Source: a virus
Direction: 5' to 3' (one strand)
IMG/VR virus record: IMGVR_UViG_3300023223_000769
Coordinates: 1 to 64,000 of that record
Length of the DNA: 64,000 bases
Shown here: one piece after another, positions 14,194 to 22,431 of the stretch
How the letters are laid out: every line of letters starts with the position of its first letter
How positions within the stretch are numbered: position 1 is the stretch's first letter
Made by a program: the position numbers and the translations under genes
The notes under the pieces: generated by a model
The model's database searches: none
What the model was told of the DNA's origin: nothing
What the model saw: only the letters and a program-made list of their open reading frames with translations

Positions 14194-14373
14194 ATGGGAA
14201 TGTTTTTCACAATAGCTACTAGAACATATGTTATAGGTTTGATCGTTTGCATTCTTGCAGCAAAGGCAATAGAAATTGTCGAGGAATGCAAAAAGGATGA
14301 AACGTTTATGAAGTTTTGGAATAATTTTAAGAAAGATTTAGGCTTTAAAAAAAGAGAGGCAAAAAATGTCTAA
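14194..14373 (+). CDS. small membrane protein, 59 aa
   Basis: SD TGGAGG. One N-terminal membrane helix (about 5-26), then a charged cytoplasmic tail. Overlaps the RNA ligase start by 8 bp. Unknown. Confidence 0.55.
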   Translation: MGMFFTIATRTYVIGLIVCILAAKAIEIVEECKKDETFMKFWNNFKKDLGFKKREAKNV

Positions 14374-15298
14374 GATAGGTGGTTACTCAAAAGTCTATGC
14401 TATAGGGCATCATGCAATCCAGGGCCTCCTGGAAGAGCCGGTGTTAGTCGAGGAAAAGATTGATGGTTCGCAATTCTCTTTTGCAGATTTGGATGGGGAA
14501 TTGGTTTGCCGGTCACATACTAAGGATATCATCATAGACGCACCGGAGAAAATGTTTAACAAGGCAGTTGCGGTTTGCCAAGAGCTATATGCTACACACC
14601 AATTGCATCCAGGTTGGGTTTATCGGGCTGAGTATTTGCAGAAGCCAAAGCATAACACGCTTACTTATGATCGAATCCCGGAAAAGGGTTTGGTGATTTA
14701 TGATATCGATACAGGCTTGGAATGTTATTTGGATTGGCCCCAAAAAAATGTCGAGGCTAAACGATTGGGCCTTGAAGTGGTACCAATACTCTTCCATGGT
14801 CGCATTACATCTATGGATTTCATACGGAGTATGTTGGACACGGTTTCTTTTCTAGGTGGGACAAAAATCGAAGGCGTGGTTGCTAAACGATACGGTTATT
14901 TTACTGTCGATGGCAAGACTGCCATGGGTAAGTATGTATCCGAGTTGTTTAAAGAGAAACACGTTAAGGAATGGAAGAAAGGTACAACCAAAGACGTTGT
15001 ACAGAATTTGATCCTGGAATTGAAGAGTGAGGCTAGATGGCAAAAGTCAGTACAGCATTTAAAAGAGGCAGGTCAGCTAGACGGTTCTCTGAAAGATATC
15101 GGGCCACTAATCAGGGCTGTCCCGGAAGATATTTTGGAGGAAGAGAAGCAACATATTATGGAAGAGTTGTTCAATCATTTCTGGCCTCAGATTCGCAGGG
15201 CGGTTACCGGGGGGCTTCCTGAGTGGTACAAGGAAGAGTTAGCTAAGAAAGAATTTGAGGAAGATCAAGAATATCAATTACGTTCTCGTCAGGAGTAA
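14366..15298 (+). CDS. RNA ligase, Rnl2-type
   Basis: 310 aa. Nucleotidyltransferase motifs in order: I KIDG (K31, the AMP-accepting Lys), III RAEYLQ (87-92), IIIa GLVIYDID (108-115), IV EGVVAKR (169-175), V GKYVSE (188-193). This is the covalent nucleotidyltransferase fold of T4 Rnl2-like ligases (RNA_ligase family), which seal nicked RNA with ATP. A charged helical C-terminal domain of about 100 residues follows. With RtcB at 26836 and 27 tRNAs in the window, tRNA repair is the likely role (inference). Confidence 0.85.
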   Translation: MSKIGGYSKVYAIGHHAIQGLLEEPVLVEEKIDGSQFSFADLDGELVCRSHTKDIIIDAPEKMFNKAVAVCQELYATHQLHPGWVYRAEYLQKPKHNTLTYDRIPEKGLVIYDIDTGLECYLDWPQKNVEAKRLGLEVVPILFHGRITSMDFIRSMLDTVSFLGGTKIEGVVAKRYGYFTVDGKTAMGKYVSELFKEKHVKEWKKGTTKDVVQNLILELKSEARWQKSVQHLKEAGQLDGSLKDIGPLIRAVPEDILEEEKQHIMEELFNHFWPQIRRAVTGGLPEWYKEELAKKEFEEDQEYQLRSRQE

Positions 15299-15300
15299 TT

Positions 15301-15381
15301 ATGTTTTGTATAGAAATTGTAGTTGCAATATTGATTGCCAAGTATGTTGCTTGGAAGAAATGGAAGAAACAAAATGGGTAA
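15301..15381 (+). CDS. membrane micro-peptide, 26 aa
   Basis: One hydrophobic helix and a WKKWKKQNG basic tail; overlaps the next gene by 8 bp. Weakly supported by size. Confidence 0.35.
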   Translation: MFCIEIVVAILIAKYVAWKKWKKQNG

Positions 15382-15613
15382 TTCAACCATAATCGAAATC
15401 AACCATGATCAGGCGCACGAGATCGAAGAGGATAGGATTCGGTTTGCCGAGGTTGTGTTAATGCAGTGTAGGGCTGCTGAGTACACAGGGCAACGTATTC
15501 CTGGTGGAAGGATCATAGCATTCTTTCATAGGTCGGGGCCGGTATATGATGCGTGGATCGATTTTAAACATAAATGGTTTCCAGATCCGTTTCGTAAGGT
15601 AAGGAGAGATTAA
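15374..15613 (+). CDS. unknown 79-aa protein
   Basis: ATG 15374 follows GGAAGAAAC. Acidic helical first half, then aromatic/basic end (FHRSGPVYDAWIDFKHKWF). Unknown. Confidence 0.55.
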   Translation: MGNSTIIEINHDQAHEIEEDRIRFAEVVLMQCRAAEYTGQRIPGGRIIAFFHRSGPVYDAWIDFKHKWFPDPFRKVRRD

Positions 15614-15614
15614 C

Positions 15615-16124
15615 ATGATGAACGAAAATATACACCAAAAACATGCATTGGATTTAATTGATGCTGTACGGCTGGCTACGATTGCTCACAAGGATCAGCT
15701 AGACAAGAATGGCTTGCCTTATATTTGGCATCCTCTTGACGTTATGCGTAGAGTGGCCGAGGCCGGTTATGTGTATACTAGCGTGTTGGTCACTGCGGTC
15801 TTGCATGATGTTGTTGAAGATACTGAATATACCTTGATGGATATCGGGGATGCTTTTGGTACTGAGGTCGAGATGGCAGTTGATGCAGTGTCCAGGCGTG
15901 AGGGTGAAAAGTATCGTGACTTTGTTCTCCGGGCCATGTTGCATCCTATTGGAGTGATCGTAAAGTTTCACGATATCCAGGATAACCTGGACCCGAAACG
16001 TGCGGTGAAAGATAAAGCTAGGCATCTTACCGAGCGATATGGATGGGCCATGGACCAGTATCGGCAGAGAAATTTTGGTACGACTACTTTGTATGAAGCA
16101 ATGATGAAAGCAGGTGTAAAATGA
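15615..16124 (+). CDS. RelA/SpoT-type HD hydrolase
   Basis: 169 aa. Single HD domain with the SpoT/MESH1 layout: H25 in AHKDQ, H39 in HPLDV, HDVVEDT (H64-D65), and VKFHDIQDN (D120, N124) in place of the usual VKxADRLHN. No synthetase, TGS or ACT domain, so it resembles small alarmone hydrolases that break down (p)ppGpp. If active, it could blunt the host stringent response; that role is inference. Confidence 0.75.
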   Translation: MMNENIHQKHALDLIDAVRLATIAHKDQLDKNGLPYIWHPLDVMRRVAEAGYVYTSVLVTAVLHDVVEDTEYTLMDIGDAFGTEVEMAVDAVSRREGEKYRDFVLRAMLHPIGVIVKFHDIQDNLDPKRAVKDKARHLTERYGWAMDQYRQRNFGTTTLYEAMMKAGVK

Positions 16125-16387
16125 TAGTCGAACATGCATTTGGACTTTTAGTTAGAGATCGTTTTTTTAAATTGATTCTTAACGTGGATAGTGATGATCC
16201 GAATAAGGTTATCTTGGATACGTTTCACCTTATACATAAATCCGATGTTGTGATGAATCTTAGTACGGGTGAAAAATTAAAAGACAGATGGGATATCCAT
16301 CCGACAATTTATCAGAGGTTGTTTGGAGATGTTTGGCCGACTAGAAACACGGATGAGATTCACATTTGGGCAGGGAGTGGACGATGA
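16121..16387 (+). CDS. unknown 88-aa protein
   Basis: ATGA overlap with the hydrolase gene. Mixed alpha/beta, no motif recognised. Confidence 0.55.
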   Translation: MIVEHAFGLLVRDRFFKLILNVDSDDPNKVILDTFHLIHKSDVVMNLSTGEKLKDRWDIHPTIYQRLFGDVWPTRNTDEIHIWAGSGR

Positions 16388-16629
16388 TTAAGGAAACGAG
16401 AGACTACTGGTTAGGTGTTTGTGTCGCACTTCTTGGTTTTTGGTTGGGTGGTTTATTTGTTGCGGCGAAAGAATATCCAAAAGAGTTTATACTCATGGAT
16501 CTTATTCGAACGCAGAGTTTTATGATTGCAGAGTTAGAATATGCTCTTGAAAGTGAGCGATCAATAGCAAATTCATGTGTGAGTAAGTACACGGTTTGTT
16601 TATTCGGAAACAAACAAGGGGATAAATAA
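16384..16629 (+). CDS. membrane-anchored small protein, 81 aa
   Basis: ATGA overlap. One membrane helix (about 9-29), then a helical region with two Cys. The 27-aa spacing between helix and tail is typical of small spanin or holin-associated proteins, but no lysis gene is adjacent, so no function is assigned. Confidence 0.5.
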   Translation: MIKETRDYWLGVCVALLGFWLGGLFVAAKEYPKEFILMDLIRTQSFMIAELEYALESERSIANSCVSKYTVCLFGNKQGDK

Positions 16630-16820
16630 TGGAATTAACTCTCGTACAATCGTTAATGCTTGGTTTTGTCGGGATCTTAATTCTTATTTTGGGTTATATT
16701 TTTGGACTTTTAACTAACGTGATTAAACTAGATTATTTCTTAAATGCTTTACTAGAAAGAGAGAGAAAATTTCATGAAAAAAGAAGGATTAACAAACAGA
16801 AAGTTCGCAAAAGAAGATGA
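16629..16820 (+). CDS. membrane-anchored small protein, 63 aa
   Basis: One long hydrophobic helix (about 5-30) followed by a very basic tail (EKRRINKQKVRKRR). ATG overlaps the previous TAA. Unknown. Confidence 0.5.
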   Translation: MELTLVQSLMLGFVGILILILGYIFGLLTNVIKLDYFLNALLERERKFHEKRRINKQKVRKRR

Positions 16821-16926
16821 GAAGTTTCTACAGGCATGTGTCGATGCCGAATTTGAGCCTACAGTTAGACAGGCCTCAAAGTTCAGAAACAAAAAAGGCA
16901 AGGTCTTTAAGAGACTAAGAGACTAA
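16774..16926 (+). CDS. small basic phage protein, 50 aa
   Basis: Starts inside the previous gene in another frame. NRKFAKEDEKF and RQASKFRNKKGK are a pattern I recognise from tiny phage ORFs. Its last codons lie in a triple AGACTAAG repeat. Unknown function. Confidence 0.5.
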   Translation: MKKEGLTNRKFAKEDEKFLQACVDAEFEPTVRQASKFRNKKGKVFKRLRD

Positions 16927-16936
16927 GAGACTAAGA

Positions 16937-17121
16937 GGCAGTGCTACCTAGCCAGTAGCTAGGCGGGACCAATCCCGTTGACGATAACCTTACCAAGGCG
17001 GTAGGGAACAAAGGTCTAGCCTTGAATCGGGCCGGTATGGTAAACCGTTAGTGGGCCAAGTGGAGATCCTCATGGATAGAATCTGGTGGATCAATGAAGC
17101 GAGGCCCACAGCCGAATTTTA
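16937..17121 (+). ncRNA. structured RNA block before tRNA-Tyr
   Basis: About 185 bases without an ORF. Perfect stems: CCTAGC/GCTAGG (16947-16963), CGGGA/TCCCG (16964-16977), CTTACC/GGTAGG (about 16989-17005) and a closing pair GTGGGCC/GGCCCAC (17051-17109). No known family recognised. It may be a tRNA-processing leader or an independent RNA. Confidence 0.45.
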
Positions 17122-17197
17122 CGGACGGTGGTGTAAGTGGGCAGCACGTCAGGCTGTAACCCTGAAAGTGTAGGATCATGGCCTACCTGTCCGACCA
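17122..17197 (+). tRNA. tRNA-Tyr(GTA), short variable loop
   Basis: CGGACGG/CTGTCCG acceptor, D-arm GTGT/GCAC, anticodon arm TCAGG-CTGTAAC-CCTGA, discriminator A, encoded CCA. The variable loop is only AAGT, whereas bacterial tRNA-Tyr normally has a long arm. The T-loop (ATCATGG) is atypical. Confidence 0.8.
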
Positions 17198-17212
17198 AAA
17201 AAGGAGTTGATT

Positions 17213-17620
17213 ATGTGTTTATATAAAGTCAATCAAAGGTTAGCGGGTCGAGGAACAAAAATTTATACTGGATGGAAGGTATTCGATAAATTAGGGTCTG
17301 AATATTATTTTCGATATTTTCTTCATGAGGGAAAAACTGCCGTTCCAGTAAATCAGTGGTTGAAAGCGAATGAGCGTTCCATAGGGTCTGTTATGGGAAC
17401 AGGGCCTAGGTATGATTCAGGTTTTCACATATTTAAATATCCTTACCCTGCTCAGTATACGGCAAAGGTTTGGGATCACCTGGTAGCAGTTAGAGTGAAA
17501 TTCAGGGGAGTGGTTGCCAGAGGCAGAGAAGCGGATAATGAAGTAATAGTGGCAAGAGAAATGTACGTACCTTATCGGAAACCAGGGCGTACACGAAACG
17601 TGAACAAGAAGAAAAAGTGA
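17213..17620 (+). CDS. unknown phage protein, MCLYKVN family
   Basis: 135 aa. SD AAGGAG. MCLYKVN, then TGWKVFDK and a C-terminal EMYVPYRK match a phage protein family I recognise without a known function. Basic tail. Confidence 0.65.
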   Translation: MCLYKVNQRLAGRGTKIYTGWKVFDKLGSEYYFRYFLHEGKTAVPVNQWLKANERSIGSVMGTGPRYDSGFHIFKYPYPAQYTAKVWDHLVAVRVKFRGVVARGREADNEVIVAREMYVPYRKPGRTRNVNKKKK

Positions 17621-17632
17621 ATAGGAGGCTTT

Positions 17633-17926
17633 ATGGATAGTTTTGAAAGAAGAGGTTTAAATTCTGATCTTCGTGATTTGAAGATGCAGATTGCAGATAT
17701 AGATAGAAGGCTGAATGAGGAAGATGAGGCCGAATCTCTAGGAATTAAAACAATAGAGATGGAGAGTGATCGGAATTATCCCGGACATAGTGATAAAACA
17801 TACACGGTGTCTAGGATGGTTACAGTTAAGTGGCATTGTACGTGTCCTGATAATAGATATCGATCACCTGGGGAGTGCAAGCATATTCAGAGGGCGCAAA
17901 TGTTACCACTACATCGATTTGAATAG
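17633..17926 (+). CDS. SWIM-type zinc-finger protein
   Basis: 97 aa. C69-x-C71-x10-C82-x-H84 fits the SWIM consensus CxCxnCxH, seen in DNA- or protein-binding modules. An N-terminal charged helix precedes it. A second SWIM gene is at 32207. Partner unknown. Confidence 0.7.
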   Translation: MDSFERRGLNSDLRDLKMQIADIDRRLNEEDEAESLGIKTIEMESDRNYPGHSDKTYTVSRMVTVKWHCTCPDNRYRSPGECKHIQRAQMLPLHRFE

Positions 17927-17935
17927 GAGATAACT

Positions 17936-18166
17936 ATGTATATTTTTGAAATGAAGCATTTGATTTTTATAAGTAATTTTAGGCACGAGAATCTTGAGAT
18001 TAGTCCTATACGGCATTGGGGTGGTCCGATGGCCGTTCCATACAATGGTTATAGCTTGAGGCATCTGAATCAGCATGGACCGGTTAGGGAACTCAAGGAT
18101 ATGACCATGGAAGAGATCAGAAAGTTAGAAATCAGATACGATACAGTTATTAGGAGTTCAAAATGA
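17936..18166 (+). CDS. unknown 76-aa protein
   Basis: SD TAGGAG. Beta-rich start, helical end. Unknown. ATGA overlap with the next gene. Confidence 0.55.
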   Translation: MYIFEMKHLIFISNFRHENLEISPIRHWGGPMAVPYNGYSLRHLNQHGPVRELKDMTMEEIRKLEIRYDTVIRSSK

Positions 18167-18711
18167 ATACCAATCGTATATTTTACGTAGTAACCATGTG
18201 TTCATTGGTGGCCATTGCCATATCAATAGGAATTGATACAGGCAAGGATTTTGTTAGGAAAAATGAATCGAATAAAATTTGGGTACTCCCGGACTATCAA
18301 GCTATTTCTCAAGTGGCTGAGTTTGAAGTTACGGCCTATGACGCATACAGTAAACAATCTATTAACGTCAGTAAGTGGCGGGATGGTAAGACCGCATTGG
18401 GCAGAAAGGCTATACCGGGACGCACGATTGCAGTAGATCCTAGGATCATTCCTTTTGATTCTCTTGTCTACATTCCTGAGTTTGGTTGGTGGGTAGCAGA
18501 AGATGTGGGTAGTGCAATCAAGGGTTATCGGATTGATATGCTATTGGGGACTACAGGTAAAGCTATGAAGTGGGGGCGTAAGAAAGTACCTGTGTTGTGG
18601 GTGCCTCCATATGCGAAAGACGTAGTAATGGATAGAGTGAAAAAGACAGCAAAACGTAAGGCAAAAAGTAAGACGAATCGTAAGACAAATAATAAGAAGG
18701 GGAAGAAATGA
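18163..18711 (+). CDS. membrane-anchored 3D-domain protein
   Basis: 182 aa. N-terminal membrane helix (about 6-24), then a 3D/double-psi-barrel domain: VTAYDAYS, KTALGRK, IAVDPRIIPFDSLVYI and EDVGSAIKGYRIDML, where the conserved Asp residues of the 3D family sit. This fold occurs in cell-wall-associated proteins such as MltA-type lytic transglycosylases. The tail is a long run of Lys/Arg. It may act on or bind peptidoglycan; the enzyme activity is not shown. Confidence 0.75.
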   Translation: MNTNRIFYVVTMCSLVAIAISIGIDTGKDFVRKNESNKIWVLPDYQAISQVAEFEVTAYDAYSKQSINVSKWRDGKTALGRKAIPGRTIAVDPRIIPFDSLVYIPEFGWWVAEDVGSAIKGYRIDMLLGTTGKAMKWGRKKVPVLWVPPYAKDVVMDRVKKTAKRKAKSKTNRKTNNKKGKK

Positions 18712-18803
18712 ACGAAGTGGAAATAGCAATTATGAAACGGATATATGAGGATCATATATCCACCTGTAAGAAAAAGAAATGTTGGTGTAAGGGGGGCAAA
18801 TGA
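18708..18803 (+). CDS. Cys-containing micro-protein, 31 aa
   Basis: ATGA overlap with the 3D gene. Ends TCKKKKCWCKGGK; three Cys in a Lys-rich tail. Weakly supported by size. Confidence 0.4.
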   Translation: MNEVEIAIMKRIYEDHISTCKKKKCWCKGGK

Positions 18804-19219
18804 GTATCGCACAATCAGGAATGTATATATTTGTAGGTGAGAGGCCTTCCATCTCTGCGTGGAAATTTAGTAAGCAGTGGAGTGATGGGGCCTATGCCGG
18901 GAAACAATTAAAAGATGCAATTGATAAGATCGATTGTTTAGAGTTTGCAGATATAACGTTTTGCAATCTGTGGACAAAGCCAAAAGAAAAATCTACTCCG
19001 GCTATTGATGTTGTAGATTTAGACAAGTCGTTACACGAAATAACCTTGTACAGCAAATGGTGGACCGTAGTAGGTATGGGCAAAATAGTTCAAGATCAAC
19101 TAGGCAATGCTGGAATTAGACATTTAAAATTAGTTCATCCGGCTGCAAGAGGGAAGATTAGAAGGAAAGATCGGTACCTTAAACATTGTAAACAGGTTTT
19201 ATGTCAGGAGGTTTTATGA
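18800..19219 (+). CDS. uracil-DNA-glycosylase-fold-like protein (tentative)
   Basis: 139 aa. YIFVGERPS, ITFCNLW, VGMGKIVQDQL and HPAARGKIR fall in the order of UDG-superfamily motifs (active-site loop, central strand, C-terminal HP loop). I recognise the family from phages but not its function. It could also be an inactive fold relative. Overlaps neighbours on both sides by 4 bp. Confidence 0.55.
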   Translation: MSIAQSGMYIFVGERPSISAWKFSKQWSDGAYAGKQLKDAIDKIDCLEFADITFCNLWTKPKEKSTPAIDVVDLDKSLHEITLYSKWWTVVGMGKIVQDQLGNAGIRHLKLVHPAARGKIRRKDRYLKHCKQVLCQEVL

Positions 19220-19350
19220 TAGCTACAATGGGAGTAATGATAGTTCTGCATTTTAGTGATTTGGTTATCACGTTCCCGAATGAGGCATGGGGCATGGTGG
19301 GTGTGGGCATCGTGATCGAAATATGGATAAAGATTTTTAATAAGGGATAG
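19216..19350 (+). CDS. small membrane protein, 44 aa
   Basis: SD CAGGAGG. Two hydrophobic stretches and a basic end (WIKIFNKG). Unknown. Confidence 0.45.
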   Translation: MIATMGVMIVLHFSDLVITFPNEAWGMVGVGIVIEIWIKIFNKG

Positions 19351-19352
19351 CC

Positions 19353-20521
19353 ATGAAAACGATTAAACGTTGGCTCAGACTCTATACGCCTCAGTGGGTG
19401 TTGGCTGTTGGGTTTTTATCGGGTGCTATACAGACTTGGGCAATAGAAACCCAAGGGTCCACTATCAAAACCCATTGGGGGCAGGTCGGTGGAGCTATTC
19501 AGGATACAGCCGAAACCATTAAGGAAGGTAAGAATGTAGGTAAGGCTAACGCAACAACTCCGGTGCAACAGGCCGAGGCCGAGGCCAAGTCTACATGGGA
19601 ACTTAAGAAGAAAAAAGGTTATGTGGAAGATATGACTCATGCCGTGGCCGGTAAAGTCGATGCGATAATCGAAGGCGGGATTTTCCCGATGCTGGCGCAT
19701 ACCATCGAGAAACGAGGCAAGGATCTTAAGTATCCCTGTTTTGTGCAGCCAAAATTAGATGGGCATCGTTGTATTGCTATCTGTAAGAACGGGAAGGTTA
19801 CTTTGTGGAGCCGGTCAAGGAAACCGATTACTGGTGTGCCTCATATCATAAAGGCACTTGAGAGCATAGGTGGATTTGTTGGTGAGAATTTTATTTTGGA
19901 TGGTGAATTGTACAACCATGACTATCGTTTCAACTTTGAAGAGTTGACGCATTTTATTCGGCAGCAAAAACCAATTGCCGGTCATGAAGTTGTGCAATAC
20001 CATATTTATGATCTTCCTATACACGAAGATTATGAGGAGAGATTAAAAATATTGAAAAATTTCTTTTTTAATGTTCCTCCTCACAGAGAGACACCATTGA
20101 GGTTTGTGGAGACAAATGATGTCGTAAATGAAAAGGAAATGATGTGTAACTATGATAATTTTATAGAGAAGGGATACGAGGGAGCTATACTCAGAAATGC
20201 TAAAGGCCTCTATAAGAATAAACGATCCTCTGACTTACTCAAGGTAAAGCAATTTCAGGATGAAGAGTTTGAAGTGATAGAGGTCGTAGAGGGTAAAGGT
20301 AAATTAGTTGGACACGGTATTTTTATTTGCCGTTGCATATCGCCAGAAAGTCCAGAGGGTAAGTTTAAGACCAAGATGTCGGTGACCTAGGTAACTTAAA
20401 ACAGTATTGGGATAATCCAAAGCTGGCAATTGGCAGGTATCTAACGGTACAGTTTCAAGGGTATTCCGTTTATGGCATACCGAGATTCCCGGTGGGTCTG
20501 AGATTTAGAAAGGATATATAA
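19353..20521 (+). pseudogene. ATP-dependent DNA ligase with WGR domain, frameshifted near the 3' end
   Basis: Frame 1 (345 aa, stop at 20390) has a WGR-like module (about 27-92, HWGQVGG), then adenylation motifs: I KLDG (K134), III ILDGELY, IV EGAILRN, V LLKVKQF. The last part of the OB fold (GDLGNLKQYWDN, then YGIPRFPVGLRF) is in another frame and ends at 20521, so one base is missing near 20376-20381. The first 26 residues are hydrophobic and do not belong to WGR, possibly a fused small membrane peptide. If the shift is real the ligase may still be active but lacks its C-terminus. Confidence 0.8.
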
Positions 20522-20522
20522 G

Positions 20523-20681
20523 ATGGAAGACAAAGATAGGTGTTGTGGTGATGGTAGTAAAGGTTGTACCAACAAAGCAGCCTCGCCGCATGTCTGCCCA
20601 TTTCAGTATGAGATAAATAATGATAAGACAGAGTGCGAGTGCTGCGAAGAATGCGAAGCAGGTTGTGCAGACGAAATTTAA
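20523..20681 (+). CDS. Cys-rich micro-protein, 52 aa
   Basis: Ten Cys in 52 residues (RCCGDG, ECECCEECEAGC), acidic. It could bind metals. Starts two bases after the ligase stop with SD AAAGGA. Unknown. Confidence 0.55.
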   Translation: MEDKDRCCGDGSKGCTNKAASPHVCPFQYEINNDKTECECCEECEAGCADEI

Positions 20682-20692
20682 GGAGATATAAG

Positions 20693-21040
20693 ATGGTTAT
20701 AATTCCAGTAAAAGATATAAACGGGTTTACCCTGTATCGCAGGAAACGTCTGGGAGAAAAAATCCCTCTGTATGTTGCTTACCCCACCACGGGAAGCTAT
20801 CCAGATGCTGATATTGCTCCGATGCAGGGAGAGTATAAGTCGATTCGAGATGCAGAACGGGATCTAGATCCAGGTCCGGCAGAGTTTAAGGTTACTGCCC
20901 ATATCAAAGTTGCCAGGGTGTGGATCGATGATGGGTTTTGCCGGAAGACGTTGGAGGAGAGGCTAAGAGAGTTCATCGAGGAAGAGATGCTAGATTTTTC
21001 AGTCGAGGGCGAAGTGACGGTACGGTTAAAAATAAAATAA
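20693..21040 (+). CDS. unknown 115-aa protein
   Basis: SD AAGGAG. Beta-rich start (VIIPVKDINGFTLYRRK), acidic helical centre and a beta end (GEVTVRLKIK). Unknown. Confidence 0.6.
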   Translation: MVIIPVKDINGFTLYRRKRLGEKIPLYVAYPTTGSYPDADIAPMQGEYKSIRDAERDLDPGPAEFKVTAHIKVARVWIDDGFCRKTLEERLREFIEEEMLDFSVEGEVTVRLKIK

Positions 21041-21049
21041 GGAGATCGG

Positions 21050-21190
21050 ATGAAAAATTTCATAATAGTTTTAGCGTTAGTTAGTTCGTTGTTGTTTTCA
21101 GGTTGTACGGCTGCTCTTCTATTGGGGGCCGGGGGTGCTGCGGGTTATCTGTGGAGTGAGAATCAAGAATTAAAAGAGGAGAAGAAATAA
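21050..21190 (+). CDS. small lipoprotein, 46 aa
   Basis: Signal peptide with lipobox LFSGC (Cys19), then a Gly/Ala-rich segment and a charged end. Lipobox and length suggest an outer- or inner-membrane lipoprotein made in a Gram-negative host. Could be a lysis (o-spanin-like) or exclusion lipoprotein; no partner is identified. Confidence 0.65.
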   Translation: MKNFIIVLALVSSLLFSGCTAALLLGAGGAAGYLWSENQELKEEKK

Positions 21191-21193
21191 ATC

Positions 21194-21421
21194 ATGGAAT
21201 ATTTTCCAGGTACAAGACTTATGGTGTTTGATCCATCCTTGTTTAAGGATGATGTAACGACACCTTTGAGTATGACAATGAAGCCAGCCACGGTTACGTG
21301 TTGGTACGGTTATCGAGATAAGCAGTTTGGGATTTATGGAAATATGGTGGACGTTCTTTTCGATCACAGACCGGAAAGGGTATCTAAAGGTCATTTTATA
21401 TGGGCGGTAAAAAAATTATAG
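21194..21421 (+). CDS. unknown 75-aa protein
   Basis: Beta-rich (MVFDPSLFKDD, TCWYGYRDKQFGIYG). Short gap after the lipoprotein. Unknown. Confidence 0.55.
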   Translation: MEYFPGTRLMVFDPSLFKDDVTTPLSMTMKPATVTCWYGYRDKQFGIYGNMVDVLFDHRPERVSKGHFIWAVKKL

Positions 21422-21429
21422 GAGGTTCT

Positions 21430-21894
21430 ATGTTTAAGATTATTACTTTTAAAAAGGATGATATGAAGAGAAGGTTCATGGACCCCTTAGGTTGTCCCAT
21501 TCACGCAGCAATGAAAAGGGCCGGTGTGCCTGTATCCACAGTTGGTGGGGATTCATGGTATACAGAGGCTATTAGCCTTGATGGTGAGAGACAAGAGAAT
21601 AATTTTAGTAAAAAGTTGAAAGCAGCATCAAGTATTCTATCGGAGTCTGCGGTTAGTAGCCCAAAGGTAAAGACTATGCTCAGACAGAAACTTATTGGCA
21701 AATCGTTCAAGGTTGCATATCTATTTCTGTTCTTGATGGTCATGGCCGGTTGTCGGGTCGAGGGAGTATTCCTGGATAAGGCGTACCGTATTTGCCGTGG
21801 GCATAACGGTATTCAAAGTGTGAATATGGATACAAGAGAGGTTGCTTGTCACGATGGACTCGTGAAGAATTTTAGGACAAGAGCCAGAGGATGA
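21430..21894 (+). CDS. paralogue of the 22144 gene fused to a lipoprotein-like tail
   Basis: 154 aa. Residues 1-96 align with the protein at 22144 (ITFxK, PxGCxI, AMKRA, PVxxV, then LxGKSF). The partner stops there, but this ORF goes on with a hydrophobic segment and lipobox-like VMAGC (Cys108) and 46 more residues. ATG 21676, after AAAGG, could start a separate 72-aa lipoprotein in the same frame. So it is a fusion, or two overlapping genes. Confidence 0.55.
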   Translation: MFKIITFKKDDMKRRFMDPLGCPIHAAMKRAGVPVSTVGGDSWYTEAISLDGERQENNFSKKLKAASSILSESAVSSPKVKTMLRQKLIGKSFKVAYLFLFLMVMAGCRVEGVFLDKAYRICRGHNGIQSVNMDTREVACHDGLVKNFRTRARG

Positions 21895-22142
21895 GAAAAG
21901 CTAAAATAAACTTTGGCAAGGTAAGCACATGTAGTAATTGCGGCTGGATAACTCCGTGGGTGATTATAAAGCAATTGGGGGGAGCCGAGCCGGGGAAATA
22001 CTATGTGTGCTTGGGTTGTAAGAAAGAATACTGTATCCTGTGTTGGGCATCCGTACCGGGGACCGAGTACCTATGCCCAGACTTCCCGAAAGGTCAAATA
22101 AAAGAAGATGACCCTATGCGTTGGGTCCAGAAGAGGTATTAA
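21891..22142 (+). CDS. zinc protein, 83 aa
   Basis: CSNC, CLGC, CILC pairs plus one more Cys give a two-zinc RING- or ribbon-like pattern. ATGA overlap with the previous gene. Unknown. Confidence 0.6.
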   Translation: MRKAKINFGKVSTCSNCGWITPWVIIKQLGGAEPGKYYVCLGCKKEYCILCWASVPGTEYLCPDFPKGQIKEDDPMRWVQKRY

Positions 22143-22143
22143 A

Positions 22144-22419
22144 ATGGAAAAAACAATTACTTTTACCAAAGGGGATTTAGAGAAAAATTATACGTCACCA
22201 TGCGGCTGTTCAATTTATACAGCTATGAAGAGAGCCAGAATACCAGTACTCAGTGTTACCCCGGAATTTTGGAGGTTGCCTGTCAATCGCTGTATAGCAT
22301 TTGGTGTAGAGTTACAGGAAGCTTCTGATATACTTGCTGATGCCTGTAACAGTCGAGATGAAAAGGCCCTTGCACTTAGAGATTCTTTGTTAGGCAAATC
22401 TTTTGTAATCTCGTATTAA
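22144..22419 (+). CDS. unknown 91-aa protein, paralogue of the 21430 gene
   Basis: Shares ITFxKxD, GCxIxxAMKRA, PVxSV and LLGKSF with the N-terminal part of the gene at 21430. The two probably arose by tandem duplication. Unknown function. Confidence 0.6.
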   Translation: MEKTITFTKGDLEKNYTSPCGCSIYTAMKRARIPVLSVTPEFWRLPVNRCIAFGVELQEASDILADACNSRDEKALALRDSLLGKSFVISY

Positions 22420-22431
22420 GGAGATATTAAA

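Noticed and set aside
16911-16936. Triple AGACTAAG repeat
   Set aside because: Only three copies, largely within the coding end of a small gene.
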